From NCBI RefSeq assembly GCF_036192275.1, contig NZ_CP108088.1, forward strand, positions 6,139,501 through 6,203,500: a DNA stretch of 64,000 nt. Reading direction: 5' to 3'. Source of the DNA: Streptomyces sp. NBC_00250. Lineage in GTDB: Bacteria; Actinomycetota; Actinomycetes; Streptomycetales; Streptomycetaceae. The translations under genes and the position numbers were made by a program. The notes under the pieces are model-generated. The model saw only the letters and a program-made list of their open reading frames with translations. It did no database searches and was not told the origin of the DNA. Below are positions 36,071 through 44,317 of the stretch, piece after piece (position 1 is the stretch's first letter; every line of letters begins with the position of its first letter).

Positions 36071-36814
36071 TCAGGCGGCCGCCGCCGCCGCCGCCGCCGC
36101 CGCGGCCTCGGCCTGGCGCCGCGCGCCCTCGGCCGCGCGACGCTTGCCGAACCAGGCCGTCCACACGCCCAGGGCGCCGAGCACCCCGTAGATCATGACC
36201 GGGCTCAGGGTGACCATAGTCTTCGTCGGCAGCGCGTAGGCGAGGGCGACGCGAACGGCCGCCTCGACCACGTACGCCACGCCCCACACCAGCGTCATCG
36301 TGCGCATGGTGGAGCGGAAGCCCTCGTACTGCCACATGCCGTTCCACCAGGCGGTGCTCGCCGGGGTGCCGTCGGTGGCGAACTTGCGGCCGAAGTAGAA
36401 CATCAGCGGCCGCGGCGCCAGCAGGGTGGCCAGGCAGAGCAGCCCGAACAGGCCCGTCATGCCCGAGTCCTTGATCAGCAACGCGCGGCCGGTGTGCGCG
36501 CCGATCAGGGAGACGAGGGCCGTGATCACCAGGAACACCAGGGTCACGACGGCGAACTCGTCGATCTTGCGCCGCCAGGCGACCATGATCGCGCTGTCCA
36601 GGACCGGCCAGGCGCTGCCGGCGAGCAGGGCGGCGAACTCGGACCAACCGTGGTCCTCGGTCAGGGTGTTGTACGTGAGGATCGGCGCGACGACGTTGAG
36701 CCCGATGGTCAGGACCCAGCCGATCGCCGAGGCGGCCCCGGAGCGGGCCGGCGGCCCGGGTCGTTCGTCGGTCGCTGTGGCCGGTACGGCCGGTGGCCCC
36801 TCGTGCGCGGACAT
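36071..36814 (-). CDS. VC0807-like membrane protein with polyalanine tail
   Basis: 247 residues with about six membrane helices (for example WVLTIGLNVVAPILTYNTL, FAVVTLVFLVITALVSLIG, LFGLLCLATLLA). FYFGRKFATDGTPASTAWWNGMW, read in part, is characteristic of the VC0807 family. Function unknown. The C-terminus is charged, then ends in 12 consecutive alanines encoded by a run of GCC/GCG codons (about 36074-36112), a triplet microsatellite prone to length change. It has a ribosome-binding site (GGGGGAACC) before ATG 36814. Confidence 0.8.
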   Translation of the reverse strand: MSAHEGPPAVPATATDERPGPPARSGAASAIGWVLTIGLNVVAPILTYNTLTEDHGWSEFAALLAGSAWPVLDSAIMVAWRRKIDEFAVVTLVFLVITALVSLIGAHTGRALLIKDSGMTGLFGLLCLATLLAPRPLMFYFGRKFATDGTPASTAWWNGMWQYEGFRSTMRTMTLVWGVAYVVEAAVRVALAYALPTKTMVTLSPVMIYGVLGALGVWTAWFGKRRAAEGARRQAEAAAAAAAAAAA

Positions 36815-36918
36815 GGTTCCCCCTGGGAGCGTCTTCTGGTGCGGTCTGAAGGACGCTAGTCAGGATCCGGACAGGGAACGGAAAAGTCCGAGCCAAATGA
36901 TCTTCAAAAGGGTGCGGG

Positions 36919-37509
36919 TCAGGCTCGCAGCGCGCGCTGGGTCAGGGAGATGACCGCCGCGAACGCGTCCTCGATGTCCGTGGTCGACCAGTCGGCGGCG
37001 TGCGCGGGGTCGTGGAAACGGTCGGTGGCGTCGAAGACCGCCCGCGCCGTCGTCGCGTAGTCCCGCTCCGGTGCGGCGAACACCCCCTCGCGGTGGCCGT
37101 CCTCCACGATGCGGGCGATCTGCTCCACCAGGTGCTCCTCGTGCCGGTGGACCACCGCGCTGTTCTCGCCGATCAGCACCTGGAAGGTGGCCATCAGCTC
37201 CGGGTCGCCGCCCGCCTTGCGGCGCTTCAGGGTGAAGAGCTCGGTCAGCCAGCCCGTCAGCCGCTCGTCGGCGGACCCCGACGCCTCGGTGTACGGCCGG
37301 AGCGCGACGATCGTCCGTTCGAGCCACCGCTCGGTCACCGCCTCGCGCAGTGCCGCCTTGGTGCGGAAGTGGCGGTAGACGCTGCCGTGACTCACGCCGA
37401 GAACCCGGGCCACGTCCACGACGGTCGCCTTCGCCGGCCCGTAGCGCCGCAGCACCTCCTCGGTGGCTTCGAGGATGCGCTCTGCGGTCAGGGTCTCGGT
37501 GGCGGCCAT
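36919..37509 (-). CDS. TetR-family transcriptional regulator
   Basis: 196 residues. N-terminal HTH with RILEATEEVLRRYGPAKATVVDVARVLGVSHGSVYRHF, read in segments, at about 10-50; the C-terminal ligand-binding domain is divergent. It is encoded 41 nt downstream of an aldo/keto reductase gene on the same strand, and a 22-bp palindrome with TGACAG half-sites lies upstream of that gene, with related TGACAG...GTCA sequence just before this start (37514-37528). Autoregulation of the pair is likely. Confidence 0.88.
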   Translation of the reverse strand: MAATETLTAERILEATEEVLRRYGPAKATVVDVARVLGVSHGSVYRHFRTKAALREAVTERWLERTIVALRPYTEASGSADERLTGWLTELFTLKRRKAGGDPELMATFQVLIGENSAVVHRHEEHLVEQIARIVEDGHREGVFAAPERDYATTARAVFDATDRFHDPAHAADWSTTDIEDAFAAVISLTQRALRA

Positions 37510-37550
37510 GGAATGACAGTACCCGTCAGTCGTCGCCGTCCCGGGGCCGG

Positions 37551-38588
37551 TCAGTGCTCGCTGTCCAGGTGTGCCATCTGTGCTGCCGGGTACCGCTCGC
37601 CGACCGCCGCGCCCGCCGGGACGGCCTTCTCGATCGCGGCCAGGTCGGCGGCGTCGAGCGTGATGTCCAGGGCGCCGAGGGCTTCCGCGAGCCGGTCCCG
37701 GCGGCGGGCGCCCACCAGCGGGACGATGTCCGCGCCCTGTCGCCCGGCCTGGGCGAGGACCCAGGCGATCGCGGTCTGCGCGACCGTCACGCCCTTGGCC
37801 TCGGCGAGCGCCCGCAGCCGGTCCACCAGGTCCAGGTTCCGCTGGAGGTTCTCGCCCTGGAAGCGCGGACTCATGCCCCGGAAGTCGTTCGCCGCCAGCT
37901 CCCGGTCCCGGCTGAAGTGGCCGCTGATCAGTCCGCGCGACAGCACCCCGTACGCCGTGATGCCTATGCCGAGCTCGCGCGCGGTCGGCAGGATCTTCTC
38001 CTCGATGGAGCGGGAGATCAGCGAGTACTCGATCTGGAGGTCCGCGATCGGGGCCACGGCCGCCGCCCGGCGCAGGGTGTCCGCGCCGACCTCGGAGAGC
38101 CCGATGTGCCGCACGTGCCCCGCCTCGACCAGCTCGGCGATGGCGCCGACGGTCTCCTCGATCGGCACGTCCGGGTCGACGCGGGCGATCCGGTAGATGT
38201 CGATGTGGCCGGTGCCCAGGCGCTGGAGCGAGTAGGCCGCGAAGTTCTTCACGGCGGCCGGCCGCCCGTCGTACCCGGTGAAGCCGCCCTCGACCGTGCG
38301 GAGCGCGCCGAACTTCACGCTGGTCAGCGCCTGCTCGCGGGCGGCGACGGGCGCGCTCCGCAGCGCCTCGGCGATCAGCAGTTCGTTGTGCCCCATCCCG
38401 TAGAAGTCGCCCGTGTCGAGCAGGGTCACCCCCGCGTCCAGGGCGGCGTGGATCGTCGCGATCGACTCGGCGCGGTCGCTCTCGCCGTACAGCGCGGACA
38501 TGCCCATGCAGCCGAGGCCGAGGGCGGAGACCCGCGGGCCGGTGGTGCCGAGCGGGCGGGTGGGGACGGGCTGCCTGGTGGTGGTCAT
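37551..38588 (-). CDS. Aldo/keto reductase
   Basis: 345 residues, a TIM-barrel NADPH-dependent carbonyl reductase. [14 protein letters not shown] at the N-terminus, [14 protein letters not shown] (catalytic Asp and Tyr), [10 protein letters not shown] with nearby Lys, and the C-terminal [18 protein letters not shown] cofactor-binding block are all present. Start ATG 38588 follows AGGAGAC. Substrate unknown. Co-directional with the TetR gene at 36919, which probably represses it. Confidence 0.92.
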   Translation of the reverse strand: MTTTRQPVPTRPLGTTGPRVSALGLGCMGMSALYGESDRAESIATIHAALDAGVTLLDTGDFYGMGHNELLIAEALRSAPVAAREQALTSVKFGALRTVEGGFTGYDGRPAAVKNFAAYSLQRLGTGHIDIYRIARVDPDVPIEETVGAIAELVEAGHVRHIGLSEVGADTLRRAAAVAPIADLQIEYSLISRSIEEKILPTARELGIGITAYGVLSRGLISGHFSRDRELAANDFRGMSPRFQGENLQRNLDLVDRLRALAEAKGVTVAQTAIAWVLAQAGRQGADIVPLVGARRRDRLAEALGALDITLDAADLAAIEKAVPAGAAVGERYPAAQMAHLDSEH

Positions 38589-38650
38589 GGCTGTCTCCTG
38601 GGGTTCGGGAGGGGACGGACGGTGTGACACGACAACCATGACATGACCGA

Positions 38651-38672
38651 TGACAGATTTCAATATCTGTCA
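38651..38672. promoter_or_regulatory. 22-bp palindrome upstream of the aldo/keto reductase gene
   Basis: Perfect 8-bp arms TGACAGAT and ATCTGTCA with the spacer TTCAAT, 63 bp before the aldo/keto reductase start. Size and symmetry fit a TetR-family operator; the TetR gene is in the same cluster. Confidence 0.7.
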
Positions 38673-38723
38673 TTCGTTCGGGTGGGGCAGAGAAAACCGA
38701 GTGCCGTCGCCAAGGGGCCGGGG

Positions 38724-38729
38724 TAGCGT
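38724..38729 (+). promoter_or_regulatory. -10 hexamer of a leaderless promoter for a nine-residue ORF
   Basis: TAGCGT lies exactly 7 nt before ATG 38737, the same spacing as at the era and TSUP genes. Confidence 0.55.
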
Positions 38730-38736
38730 CACCGGC

Positions 38737-38766
38737 ATGAATGCGTTCTTCCAGATCTACGAGTGA
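38737..38766 (+). CDS. Nine-residue leaderless ORF upstream of DUF6243
   Basis: ATG through TGA encodes MNAFFQIYE. It begins exactly where transcription should start for the promoter hexamer at 38724. It ends 60 nt before the DUF6243 gene. It is too short for gene finders. It may be a leader peptide affecting expression of the next gene, or a translated mRNA 5' end of no function. Conservation of the peptide in related genomes would tell. Confidence 0.5.
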   Translation: MNAFFQIYE

Positions 38767-38826
38767 GAGCCGTCGCCGGCAGAGATCCAGCTCGACCACA
38801 GCCCACCTCAGCGACGGGAGAACACC

Positions 38827-39045
38827 ATGTCCAAGAGCCGCAACAACCTCCTGGGCGTCGGAGGACAGCGCAAGAAGCTGTCCCGCGCCGACCAGCACGG
38901 CAGCGGTCAGACCCGCACGGCGGCCCAGCGTTCCGCCGACGACCGCAAGCAGGACCTCCTGAAGAAGATGCGCGAGCGCACCCAGGGAGCCGACGCCACC
39001 GGGACCACGGCCGGCGCCGACACCACGGGCACCGGCCAGGAGTAG
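38827..39045 (+). CDS. DUF6243 family protein
   Basis: 72 residues, basic and polar, starting MSKSRNNLLGVGGQRKKLSR, then ADQHGSGQTRTAAQRSADDRK and LLKKMRER, ending in a Gly/Thr/Ala-rich tail. This start is typical of DUF6243, a small Streptomyces family of unknown function that is probably intrinsically disordered. ATG 38827 has a GGGAG ribosome-binding site. A strong terminator follows. It may be co-transcribed with the nine-residue ORF at 38737. Confidence 0.85.
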   Translation: MSKSRNNLLGVGGQRKKLSRADQHGSGQTRTAAQRSADDRKQDLLKKMRERTQGADATGTTAGADTTGTGQE

Positions 39046-39062
39046 CCGCGGCCACCGCGTGA

Positions 39063-39099
39063 CGAAGGGCCCGAGGCGTTCGCCGCCTCGGGCCCTTCG
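39063..39099. terminator. 16-bp terminator after DUF6243
   Basis: A perfect stem CGAAGGGCCCGAGGCG / CGCCTCGGGCCCTTCG with loop TTCGC, between the convergent stops at 39045 and 39121. Confidence 0.9.
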
Positions 39100-39120
39100 C
39101 CCGTCTCGACCCCCTGTCCG

Positions 39121-40563
39121 CTACCGCACCGTCCTCGGCAGACGCAGTGCCAGCAGGGCCGTGAACAGCGCCATCGCCAGCTGGAGGAGGACCGTCACCG
39201 TCAGGGGCGTGCCCGAGTCGGCCGGGGCGGAGGCGGTGAGGCTCAGGTAGAGGGTGCCCAGGGTGGCGACGCCCAGGGTCAGCGCCGTCTGCTGGGTGGT
39301 CACCATCACGCCGCTGCCCACGCCCGCCCGTTCCGCCGGCACCTCGGAGAGCACCACCCGGAAGAGCACCGGGAGCTGGAGGCCCTGCCCGATGCCCGCG
39401 ATCGCCATGCCCGGAAGCAGGCCGAGCACCGACATGTCCGGCCAGGAGCGCCAGGCGGTCAGGGCGATCAGCCCGAGGCCGAGGGCCTGGAGCAGGGCGC
39501 CCGCCACCACCACGCGCGTGCCCCAGCGCCGCACCAGCCGGGGACCCGCGAGCGAGGTCCCGAAGAAGGCCACCGCCATCGGGACGAGCGCCAGGCCCGA
39601 GGCGACCGCGCCCAGGCCCAGACCCTGCTGGAGCGCCACCGCGATCACGAACATGAAGCCGCCGAAACCGCCCGACAGCGGCAGGACGAGGAGCAGCCCG
39701 CGCCGCAGCGAGACCAGGTCGAGCAGGCTCGGCGGGACCAGCGGGGTGCGGCCCCGGCGGTCCGCCCGCCGCTCCACCCACCAGAAGGCCGCCGCGGCGA
39801 ACGGTGACACCGCGAGGGAGACCCAGGTCCACAGCGGCCAGCCCGCGGCCCGGCCCTCCGTCAGCGGTGCGAGCAGGGTGATCAGCGCGAGGGCGAGCAG
39901 CAGCGTTCCCGCCACGTCCACCGGCGCCGGGCGGTCCGACCGGGTCTCCGGGACCGTACGGACGGCCAGGACGAGGCCCACCACCGCCACCGGCACGTTC
40001 ACCAGGAACACCGCACGCCAGCCGGAGCCCGCGAGGTCGGCCGCCACGAGCACCCCGCCCAGGATCTGCCCGGTCACCATGGAGAGCCCCGCGGTCGCCC
40101 CGTACAGGCTCAGCGCCTTGGCCCGCCGGGCGCCCTCCGTCGAGGAGTGGATGGTCGCGAGGACCTGCGGCAGCATCAGCGCCGCCGCCGCGCCCTGCGC
40201 CACCCGCGCCCCGACCAGCGTCCAGGCGTCCGGGGCGACACCGCAGGCGAGCGAGGTGAGGCCGAAGGCCGCCATGCCCGCGAGGAAGAGCCGGCGGCGC
40301 CCGAAGAGGTCGCCGAGCCGCCCGCCCAGGACGAGCAGGACGGCGTACGACAGTCCGTAACCGGCCACGATCAGTTCGAGGAGCGCCGGGCCCGCCGCCA
40401 GGTCGTGGTCGATGGACGGCAGGGCGACGTTGACGATGAAGAAGTCGATCAGGGGCAGCGCGGCCCCGAGGAGGACGGTGAACAGGCCGAGGGCGCCGAG
40501 CGCCGGACGGCTGTCGGGGACGGCCGGGGTGCCGGCTCTGGGAGAAACGGAGGTCGAAGTCAC
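39121..40563 (-). CDS. MFS exporter (DHA2 type)
   Basis: 480 residues, about 14 membrane segments. LIDFFIVNVALPSIDHDL is the DHA2 motif D1 region, GGRLGDLFGRRRLFLAG the motif A loop, and LSMVTGQILGGVLVAADL resembles motif C. Proton-driven export of an unknown compound is expected. GTG start 40563. Divergent from an MmyB-type HTH regulator; the intergenic region carries two CTGGTAC-type sites. The same organisation is found at 2474-4879. Confidence 0.9.
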   Translation of the reverse strand: MTSTSVSPRAGTPAVPDSRPALGALGLFTVLLGAALPLIDFFIVNVALPSIDHDLAAGPALLELIVAGYGLSYAVLLVLGGRLGDLFGRRRLFLAGMAAFGLTSLACGVAPDAWTLVGARVAQGAAAALMLPQVLATIHSSTEGARRAKALSLYGATAGLSMVTGQILGGVLVAADLAGSGWRAVFLVNVPVAVVGLVLAVRTVPETRSDRPAPVDVAGTLLLALALITLLAPLTEGRAAGWPLWTWVSLAVSPFAAAAFWWVERRADRRGRTPLVPPSLLDLVSLRRGLLLVLPLSGGFGGFMFVIAVALQQGLGLGAVASGLALVPMAVAFFGTSLAGPRLVRRWGTRVVVAGALLQALGLGLIALTAWRSWPDMSVLGLLPGMAIAGIGQGLQLPVLFRVVLSEVPAERAGVGSGVMVTTQQTALTLGVATLGTLYLSLTASAPADSGTPLTVTVLLQLAMALFTALLALRLPRTVR

Positions 40564-40590
40564 GCATCCGACGATCCGCCGCCTCTCAGC

Positions 40591-40622
40591 CTGGTACCAG
40601 AGTGTCTTTATCCTGGTACAAG
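40591..40622. promoter_or_regulatory. Two CTGGTACCAG-type sites between divergent MFS and HTH genes
   Basis: CTGGTACCAG (40591-40600) is a perfect 10-bp palindrome. CTGGTACAAG (40613-40622) is a second copy with one change. They are 22 bp apart, two turns of the helix, in the 101-bp divergent promoter region, which suggests an operator of two adjacent sites. Confidence 0.65.
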
Positions 40623-40664
40623 CACTACCTGGCGACGGGCTGACCGCCCCGGCACCCTGGGAGC

Positions 40665-41558
40665 GTGACGACCATGAAGACGGCCGGACCCGGTACGCGA
40701 CGACACGAACTCGCCGCCTTCCTGCGCAGCCGCCGCGAGCGCATCACCCCCGAGCAGGTCGGCCTGCCCCGGGGGCGCCGCCGCCGCACCCCCGGCCTGC
40801 GCCGCGAGGAGGTCGCCCACCTCTCCGCCGTCGGCGTCACCTGGTACACCTGGCTGGAGCAGGCCCGTGACATCCAGGTCTCCCCGCAGGTCCTGGACGC
40901 GCTCGCCGCCGCGCTGCTCCTCGACCCGACCGAGCGGAGCCACCTCTTCGCCCTCGCCGGGCAGGCCGACCCGCACCCCGGCGCGCCCTGCCCGGCCGTG
41001 ACGCCCGCGCTGCGCGCGCTCCTGGAGCAGCTGGAGCCCGTCCCGGCCGCCGTCCAGAACAGCCGCTTCGACTTCCTCGCCCACAACCGGACCTTCGGGC
41101 GACTCTTCTGCGACCTGGACGCGCTGCCCCGCGAGGACCGCAACTCCCTGTGGCTCGCCTTCACCGACAACGACTTCCGGGCCGCGGCCACCGACCTTCC
41201 GGACCTCCTGCCCATCCTCGCCGGGAAGCTGCGCGCCTCGATGGCCGAGCACCTGGCCGAGCCCGCCTGGAAGGCGCTGGTCCAGCGGCTCGAAGCGGCC
41301 TCGCCGGAGTTCCGGGAGATCTGGGCGCGGCACGATGTGGTCGCCCCGGGCGGTCGCACCAAGGTCATCCACAACGCGCACGTGGGCGTGCTCAAGTTCG
41401 AGCACACCAACCTCTGGCTCGGCCCGACCGCCGGGCCGCACCTCGTCACCTACGTCCCCGTCGACGACGCGACCCGCGCCGGAGTCCAACGGCTGCTGGA
41501 CTTCGTCGTACGCGAACAGGAGATCCGTCGGGACGACGAGGCCCTCACCGCCGCCTGA
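40665..41558 (+). CDS. HTH transcriptional regulator with MmyB-like ligand-binding domain
   Basis: 297 residues from GTG 40665 (ATG 40674 is a possible alternative). XRE-type HTH with RRRRTPGLRREEVAHLSAVG and WYTWLEQARDIQVSPQVLDAL (about 15-95), followed by an MmyB-type domain (about 110-290). It is clearly related to the regulator at 3992. It probably represses the divergent MFS gene through the CTGGTAC sites. Its 3' end overlaps the 3' end of the convergent MFS gene by 14 nt (41545-41558). Confidence 0.9.
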   Translation: MTTMKTAGPGTRRHELAAFLRSRRERITPEQVGLPRGRRRRTPGLRREEVAHLSAVGVTWYTWLEQARDIQVSPQVLDALAAALLLDPTERSHLFALAGQADPHPGAPCPAVTPALRALLEQLEPVPAAVQNSRFDFLAHNRTFGRLFCDLDALPREDRNSLWLAFTDNDFRAAATDLPDLLPILAGKLRASMAEHLAEPAWKALVQRLEAASPEFREIWARHDVVAPGGRTKVIHNAHVGVLKFEHTNLWLGPTAGPHLVTYVPVDDATRAGVQRLLDFVVREQEIRRDDEALTAA

Positions 41559-43002
41559 GGCCCGTGCCCGCCCCCGCCCCCACCTGAGGCCCGTCCTCCG
41601 TCTCCAGGCACCGTGCCGTCCGTTGCGCCGTACGCCGGGCCCACTTTCCGCTGGTCAACGCGCCGACCGCGAGGACGGCGAGGCCGCAGGCCGTCACGAC
41701 CCAGTACGCCGGCCTCGCCGCCGCCACGTAGTCGTCCGGGGACATCCCGGCGCCCACGCCCGCCGCGAGCACCGCGCCGACGACCGCCACCCCGAGGGTC
41801 TGGCCGACCTGGCGGCTCGTCGAGGCCACCGCCGCCGCCACCCCGGCCTGCGCGCGGGGCATCCCGGAGACGGCGGTGTTGGTGATGGGGGCGTTCACCA
41901 GCCCGAAGCCGATGCCGAAGGCCACGTAGCCGGTGAAGAGCAGCGGATCACGGGTCTCAGCCCCGAAGGCGGCGAAGAGCAGCGCCCCCGCCGCCATCGC
42001 CGTGCCCGCGAGGAGCAGCGGCAGACGGGGCCCACGCGCGCCCGTGAGCCGCCCCGACAGCGGCGCGAAGACGAAGGTCATGCCCGCCATCGGCAGCATG
42101 TACAGGCCGGCGTCCATCGGGGAGAGGCCGCGTACCTCCTGGAGGTACAGGGTGTTCAGGAACAGGAAGCCGCCGAACCCCGCGAAGGCGCAGATCGCGA
42201 CGACGGTGGCCCCGCTGAACGGCGCGCTGCGGAAGAACCGCAGGTCGATGAGGGGCTCGCGGCGTCTCGGCTCGTACACGAGCAGTCCGACGAGCGCCCC
42301 GGCCGCGATCCCCGCGAAGAGCGGGTCGGTCTCGATGATCGCGTACGTCAGCGAGCCGAGGAGGGCCGCCACCAGGAGCTGTCCGACGGGGTCCGGGCGC
42401 CGGGGCCGGGGGGCGCGGGACTCGGGGACGTACCGCAGGGTGAGGAGCAGGGCGAGGAGGGCGACCGGCAGGTTGACCCAGAAGATCGCCCGCCAGCCGA
42501 CCGACTCGACGAGCGCACCGCCCACCAGCGGCCCCAGGGCCAGGGAGATGCCGACGACCGCGCCCCAGACGCCGATGGCACGCGCGCGTGCGGCGGGTTC
42601 GGTGAAGGTGTTGGTGATGATCGACATGGCGACCGGGTTGAGCATCGAGCCGCCCACCGCCTGCACGGCGCGGAAGGCGATCAGCGCCTCCAGGTTCGGG
42701 GCGAGGGAGCAGAGCAGCGAGCCGAGTGCGAAGACGACGAGGCCGGTGACGAAGACCTTGCGGCGGCCGATGCGGTCGGCGGTGGAGCCCGCGAGCATGA
42801 GCAGCGAGGCGAGGACGAGGGTGTACGCGTCGATGACCCACTGCAGACCGGAGACGGAGGCGCCCAGGTCGCGCCGCAGGGAGGGCAGGGCGACGTTCAG
42901 GGCGGTGTTGTCCAGGCTGACGATCAGCAGACTCATGCAGCAGATCGCCAGGACGACGAGCTGCCGGCCCCGGGGGAGCTGCGGGCGTGTGAGCTCTGGC
43001 AT
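41545..43002 (-). CDS. MFS exporter (DHA2/EmrB-QacA type)
   Basis: 485 residues with 14 predicted membrane segments. LIVSLDNTALNVALPSLRRDL is the DHA2 N-terminal signature (read in part), AGSTADRIGRRKVF the motif A loop, GISLALGPLVGGALV motif C. Expected to export lipophilic compounds. ATG 43002 lies 6 nt after a TACTAT hexamer, so the mRNA is probably leaderless. Only 52 bp separate it from the dus start on the opposite strand. The C-terminal codons overlap the end of the HTH gene. Confidence 0.9.
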   Translation of the reverse strand: MPELTRPQLPRGRQLVVLAICCMSLLIVSLDNTALNVALPSLRRDLGASVSGLQWVIDAYTLVLASLLMLAGSTADRIGRRKVFVTGLVVFALGSLLCSLAPNLEALIAFRAVQAVGGSMLNPVAMSIITNTFTEPAARARAIGVWGAVVGISLALGPLVGGALVESVGWRAIFWVNLPVALLALLLTLRYVPESRAPRPRRPDPVGQLLVAALLGSLTYAIIETDPLFAGIAAGALVGLLVYEPRRREPLIDLRFFRSAPFSGATVVAICAFAGFGGFLFLNTLYLQEVRGLSPMDAGLYMLPMAGMTFVFAPLSGRLTGARGPRLPLLLAGTAMAAGALLFAAFGAETRDPLLFTGYVAFGIGFGLVNAPITNTAVSGMPRAQAGVAAAVASTSRQVGQTLGVAVVGAVLAAGVGAGMSPDDYVAAARPAYWVVTACGLAVLAVGALTSGKWARRTAQRTARCLETEDGPQVGAGAGTGLRRR

Positions 43003-43008
43003 GTTCGG

Positions 43009-43014
43009 ATAGTA
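43009..43014 (-). promoter_or_regulatory. -10 hexamer of the leaderless MFS promoter
   Basis: TACTAT on the minus strand, 6 nt before ATG 43002. Immediately upstream is a TTAGTTAG sequence that may be part of an operator. Confidence 0.55.
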
Positions 43015-43042
43015 CGGCTAACTAATGACCGCCGCAGTGCGC

Positions 43043-43048
43043 GACAAT
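43043..43048 (+). promoter_or_regulatory. -10 hexamer of the leaderless dus promoter
   Basis: GACAAT, 6 nt before ATG 43055. It is identical in sequence and nearly in spacing to the era and globin promoters, and back to back with the divergent MFS promoter. Confidence 0.55.
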
Positions 43049-43054
43049 GGCCCA

Positions 43055-44191
43055 ATGACCGCGTTCTCCCCTCTCGCCATCGGGCCGCACATCGTGCAGC
43101 CGCCGGTGGTGCTCGCCCCGATGGCCGGCATCACCAACGCCCCCTTCCGTACCCTCTGCCGCGAGTTCAGCGGCGGCAAGGGGCTGTTCGTGAGCGAGAT
43201 GATCACGACACGCGCCCTGGTCGAGCGCAACGAGAAGACGATGCAGCTCATCCGCTTCGACGCGACCGAGCAGCCGCGCTCGATCCAGCTGTACGGGGTG
43301 GACCCCGTGACGGTGGGCAAGGCCGTGCGGATGATCGTCGACGAGGACCTCGCCGACCACATCGACCTGAACTTCGGCTGCCCGGTCCCCAAGGTGACCC
43401 GGAAGGGCGGCGGCTCGGCCCTGCCCTACAAGCGGCCGCTGCTGCGCGCGATCCTGAACGAGGCCGTGACCAACGCGGGCGACCTGCCGGTCACGATGAA
43501 GATGCGCAAGGGCATCGACGACGACCACATCACGTATCTGGACGCGGGCCGGATCGCGGTGGAGGAGGGCGTCACGGCGATCGCCCTGCACGGGCGGACG
43601 GCGGCCCAGCACTACGGCGGCACGGCGGACTGGGACGCGATCGCGCGCCTCAAGGAGCACGTGCCGGAGATCCCGGTCCTCGGCAACGGCGACATCTGGT
43701 CCGCCGACGACGCCCTGCGGATGATGCGGGAGACGGGCTGCGACGGCGTGGTCGTCGGGCGCGGCTGCCTGGGGCGGCCGTGGCTCTTCGCGGACCTGGT
43801 GGCGGGTTTCGAGGGCACGGGGGCCTATGCGGCTCCCGGGCTGCGGGTGGTCGCGGACGCGATGGTGCGGCACGCGCGGCTGCTCGGGGAGTGGCTCGGC
43901 GACGAGGCACGCGGTGTCATCGACTTCCGCAAGCATGTGGCCTGGTACCTGAAGGGCTTCTCGGTGGGCTCCGAGATGCGCAAGAAGCTGGCGATCACCT
44001 CTTCCCTCGACGAACTGAGCGCTCAGTTGAGCGAGCTGGACCTGGACCAGTCGTGGCCGGTCGGTGCGGACGGTCCTCGGGGTCGTACGTCCGGAAACAA
44101 CCGAGTTGTCCTGCCGGACGGCTGGTTGAAGGACCCGTACGACTGCTCCGGCGTGAGCGAGGAAGCCGAGCTGGACACGTCCGGCGGCTGA
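43055..44191 (+). CDS. dusB: tRNA-dihydrouridine synthase
   Basis: FMN enzyme that reduces specific uridines of tRNA with NADPH. 378 residues. VVLAPMAGITNAPFRTLCREF at the N-terminus (read in part), the Dus signature DLNFGCPVPKVTRKGGGSAL with the catalytic Cys in NFGCP, TMKMRKGIDD, and LHGRTAAQHYGGTADW. The C-terminal helical RNA-binding domain contains DFRKHVAWYLKGF. ATG 43055 is favoured over ATG 43025 because of the -10 at 43043. The substrate subclass (DusB-type) is inferred. Confidence 0.94.
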   Translation: MTAFSPLAIGPHIVQPPVVLAPMAGITNAPFRTLCREFSGGKGLFVSEMITTRALVERNEKTMQLIRFDATEQPRSIQLYGVDPVTVGKAVRMIVDEDLADHIDLNFGCPVPKVTRKGGGSALPYKRPLLRAILNEAVTNAGDLPVTMKMRKGIDDDHITYLDAGRIAVEEGVTAIALHGRTAAQHYGGTADWDAIARLKEHVPEIPVLGNGDIWSADDALRMMRETGCDGVVVGRGCLGRPWLFADLVAGFEGTGAYAAPGLRVVADAMVRHARLLGEWLGDEARGVIDFRKHVAWYLKGFSVGSEMRKKLAITSSLDELSAQLSELDLDQSWPVGADGPRGRTSGNNRVVLPDGWLKDPYDCSGVSEEAELDTSGG

Positions 44192-44289
44192 GATTCGGCC
44201 TCGATTCGGCCTTTCCGGGGGAGTGATCCTCGCCACCCTTGAGGGGGGTGGTGCTCAGATGAGCAGGTTACAAACGGCTGCATCGCCTG
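44192..44289 (+). other. Structured non-coding stretch between dus and its terminator
   Basis: No ORF. Several short helices can form: CCACC/GGTGG around 44235-44252, and the palindrome TGCTCA-GA-TGAGCA at about 44252-44265. Together with the T-tailed terminator at 44290-44317 this could be the 3' untranslated region of dus or a small RNA. Confidence 0.4.
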
Positions 44290-44317
44290 AAGGGTGGCAC
44301 GGGGTGCCACCCTTTTT
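44290..44317 (+). terminator. Intrinsic terminator with T tract downstream of dus
   Basis: AAGGGTGGCAC / GTGCCACCCTT, 11-bp stem, loop GGG, followed directly by five T (44313-44317). This is the most classical terminator in the window. Confidence 0.92.
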
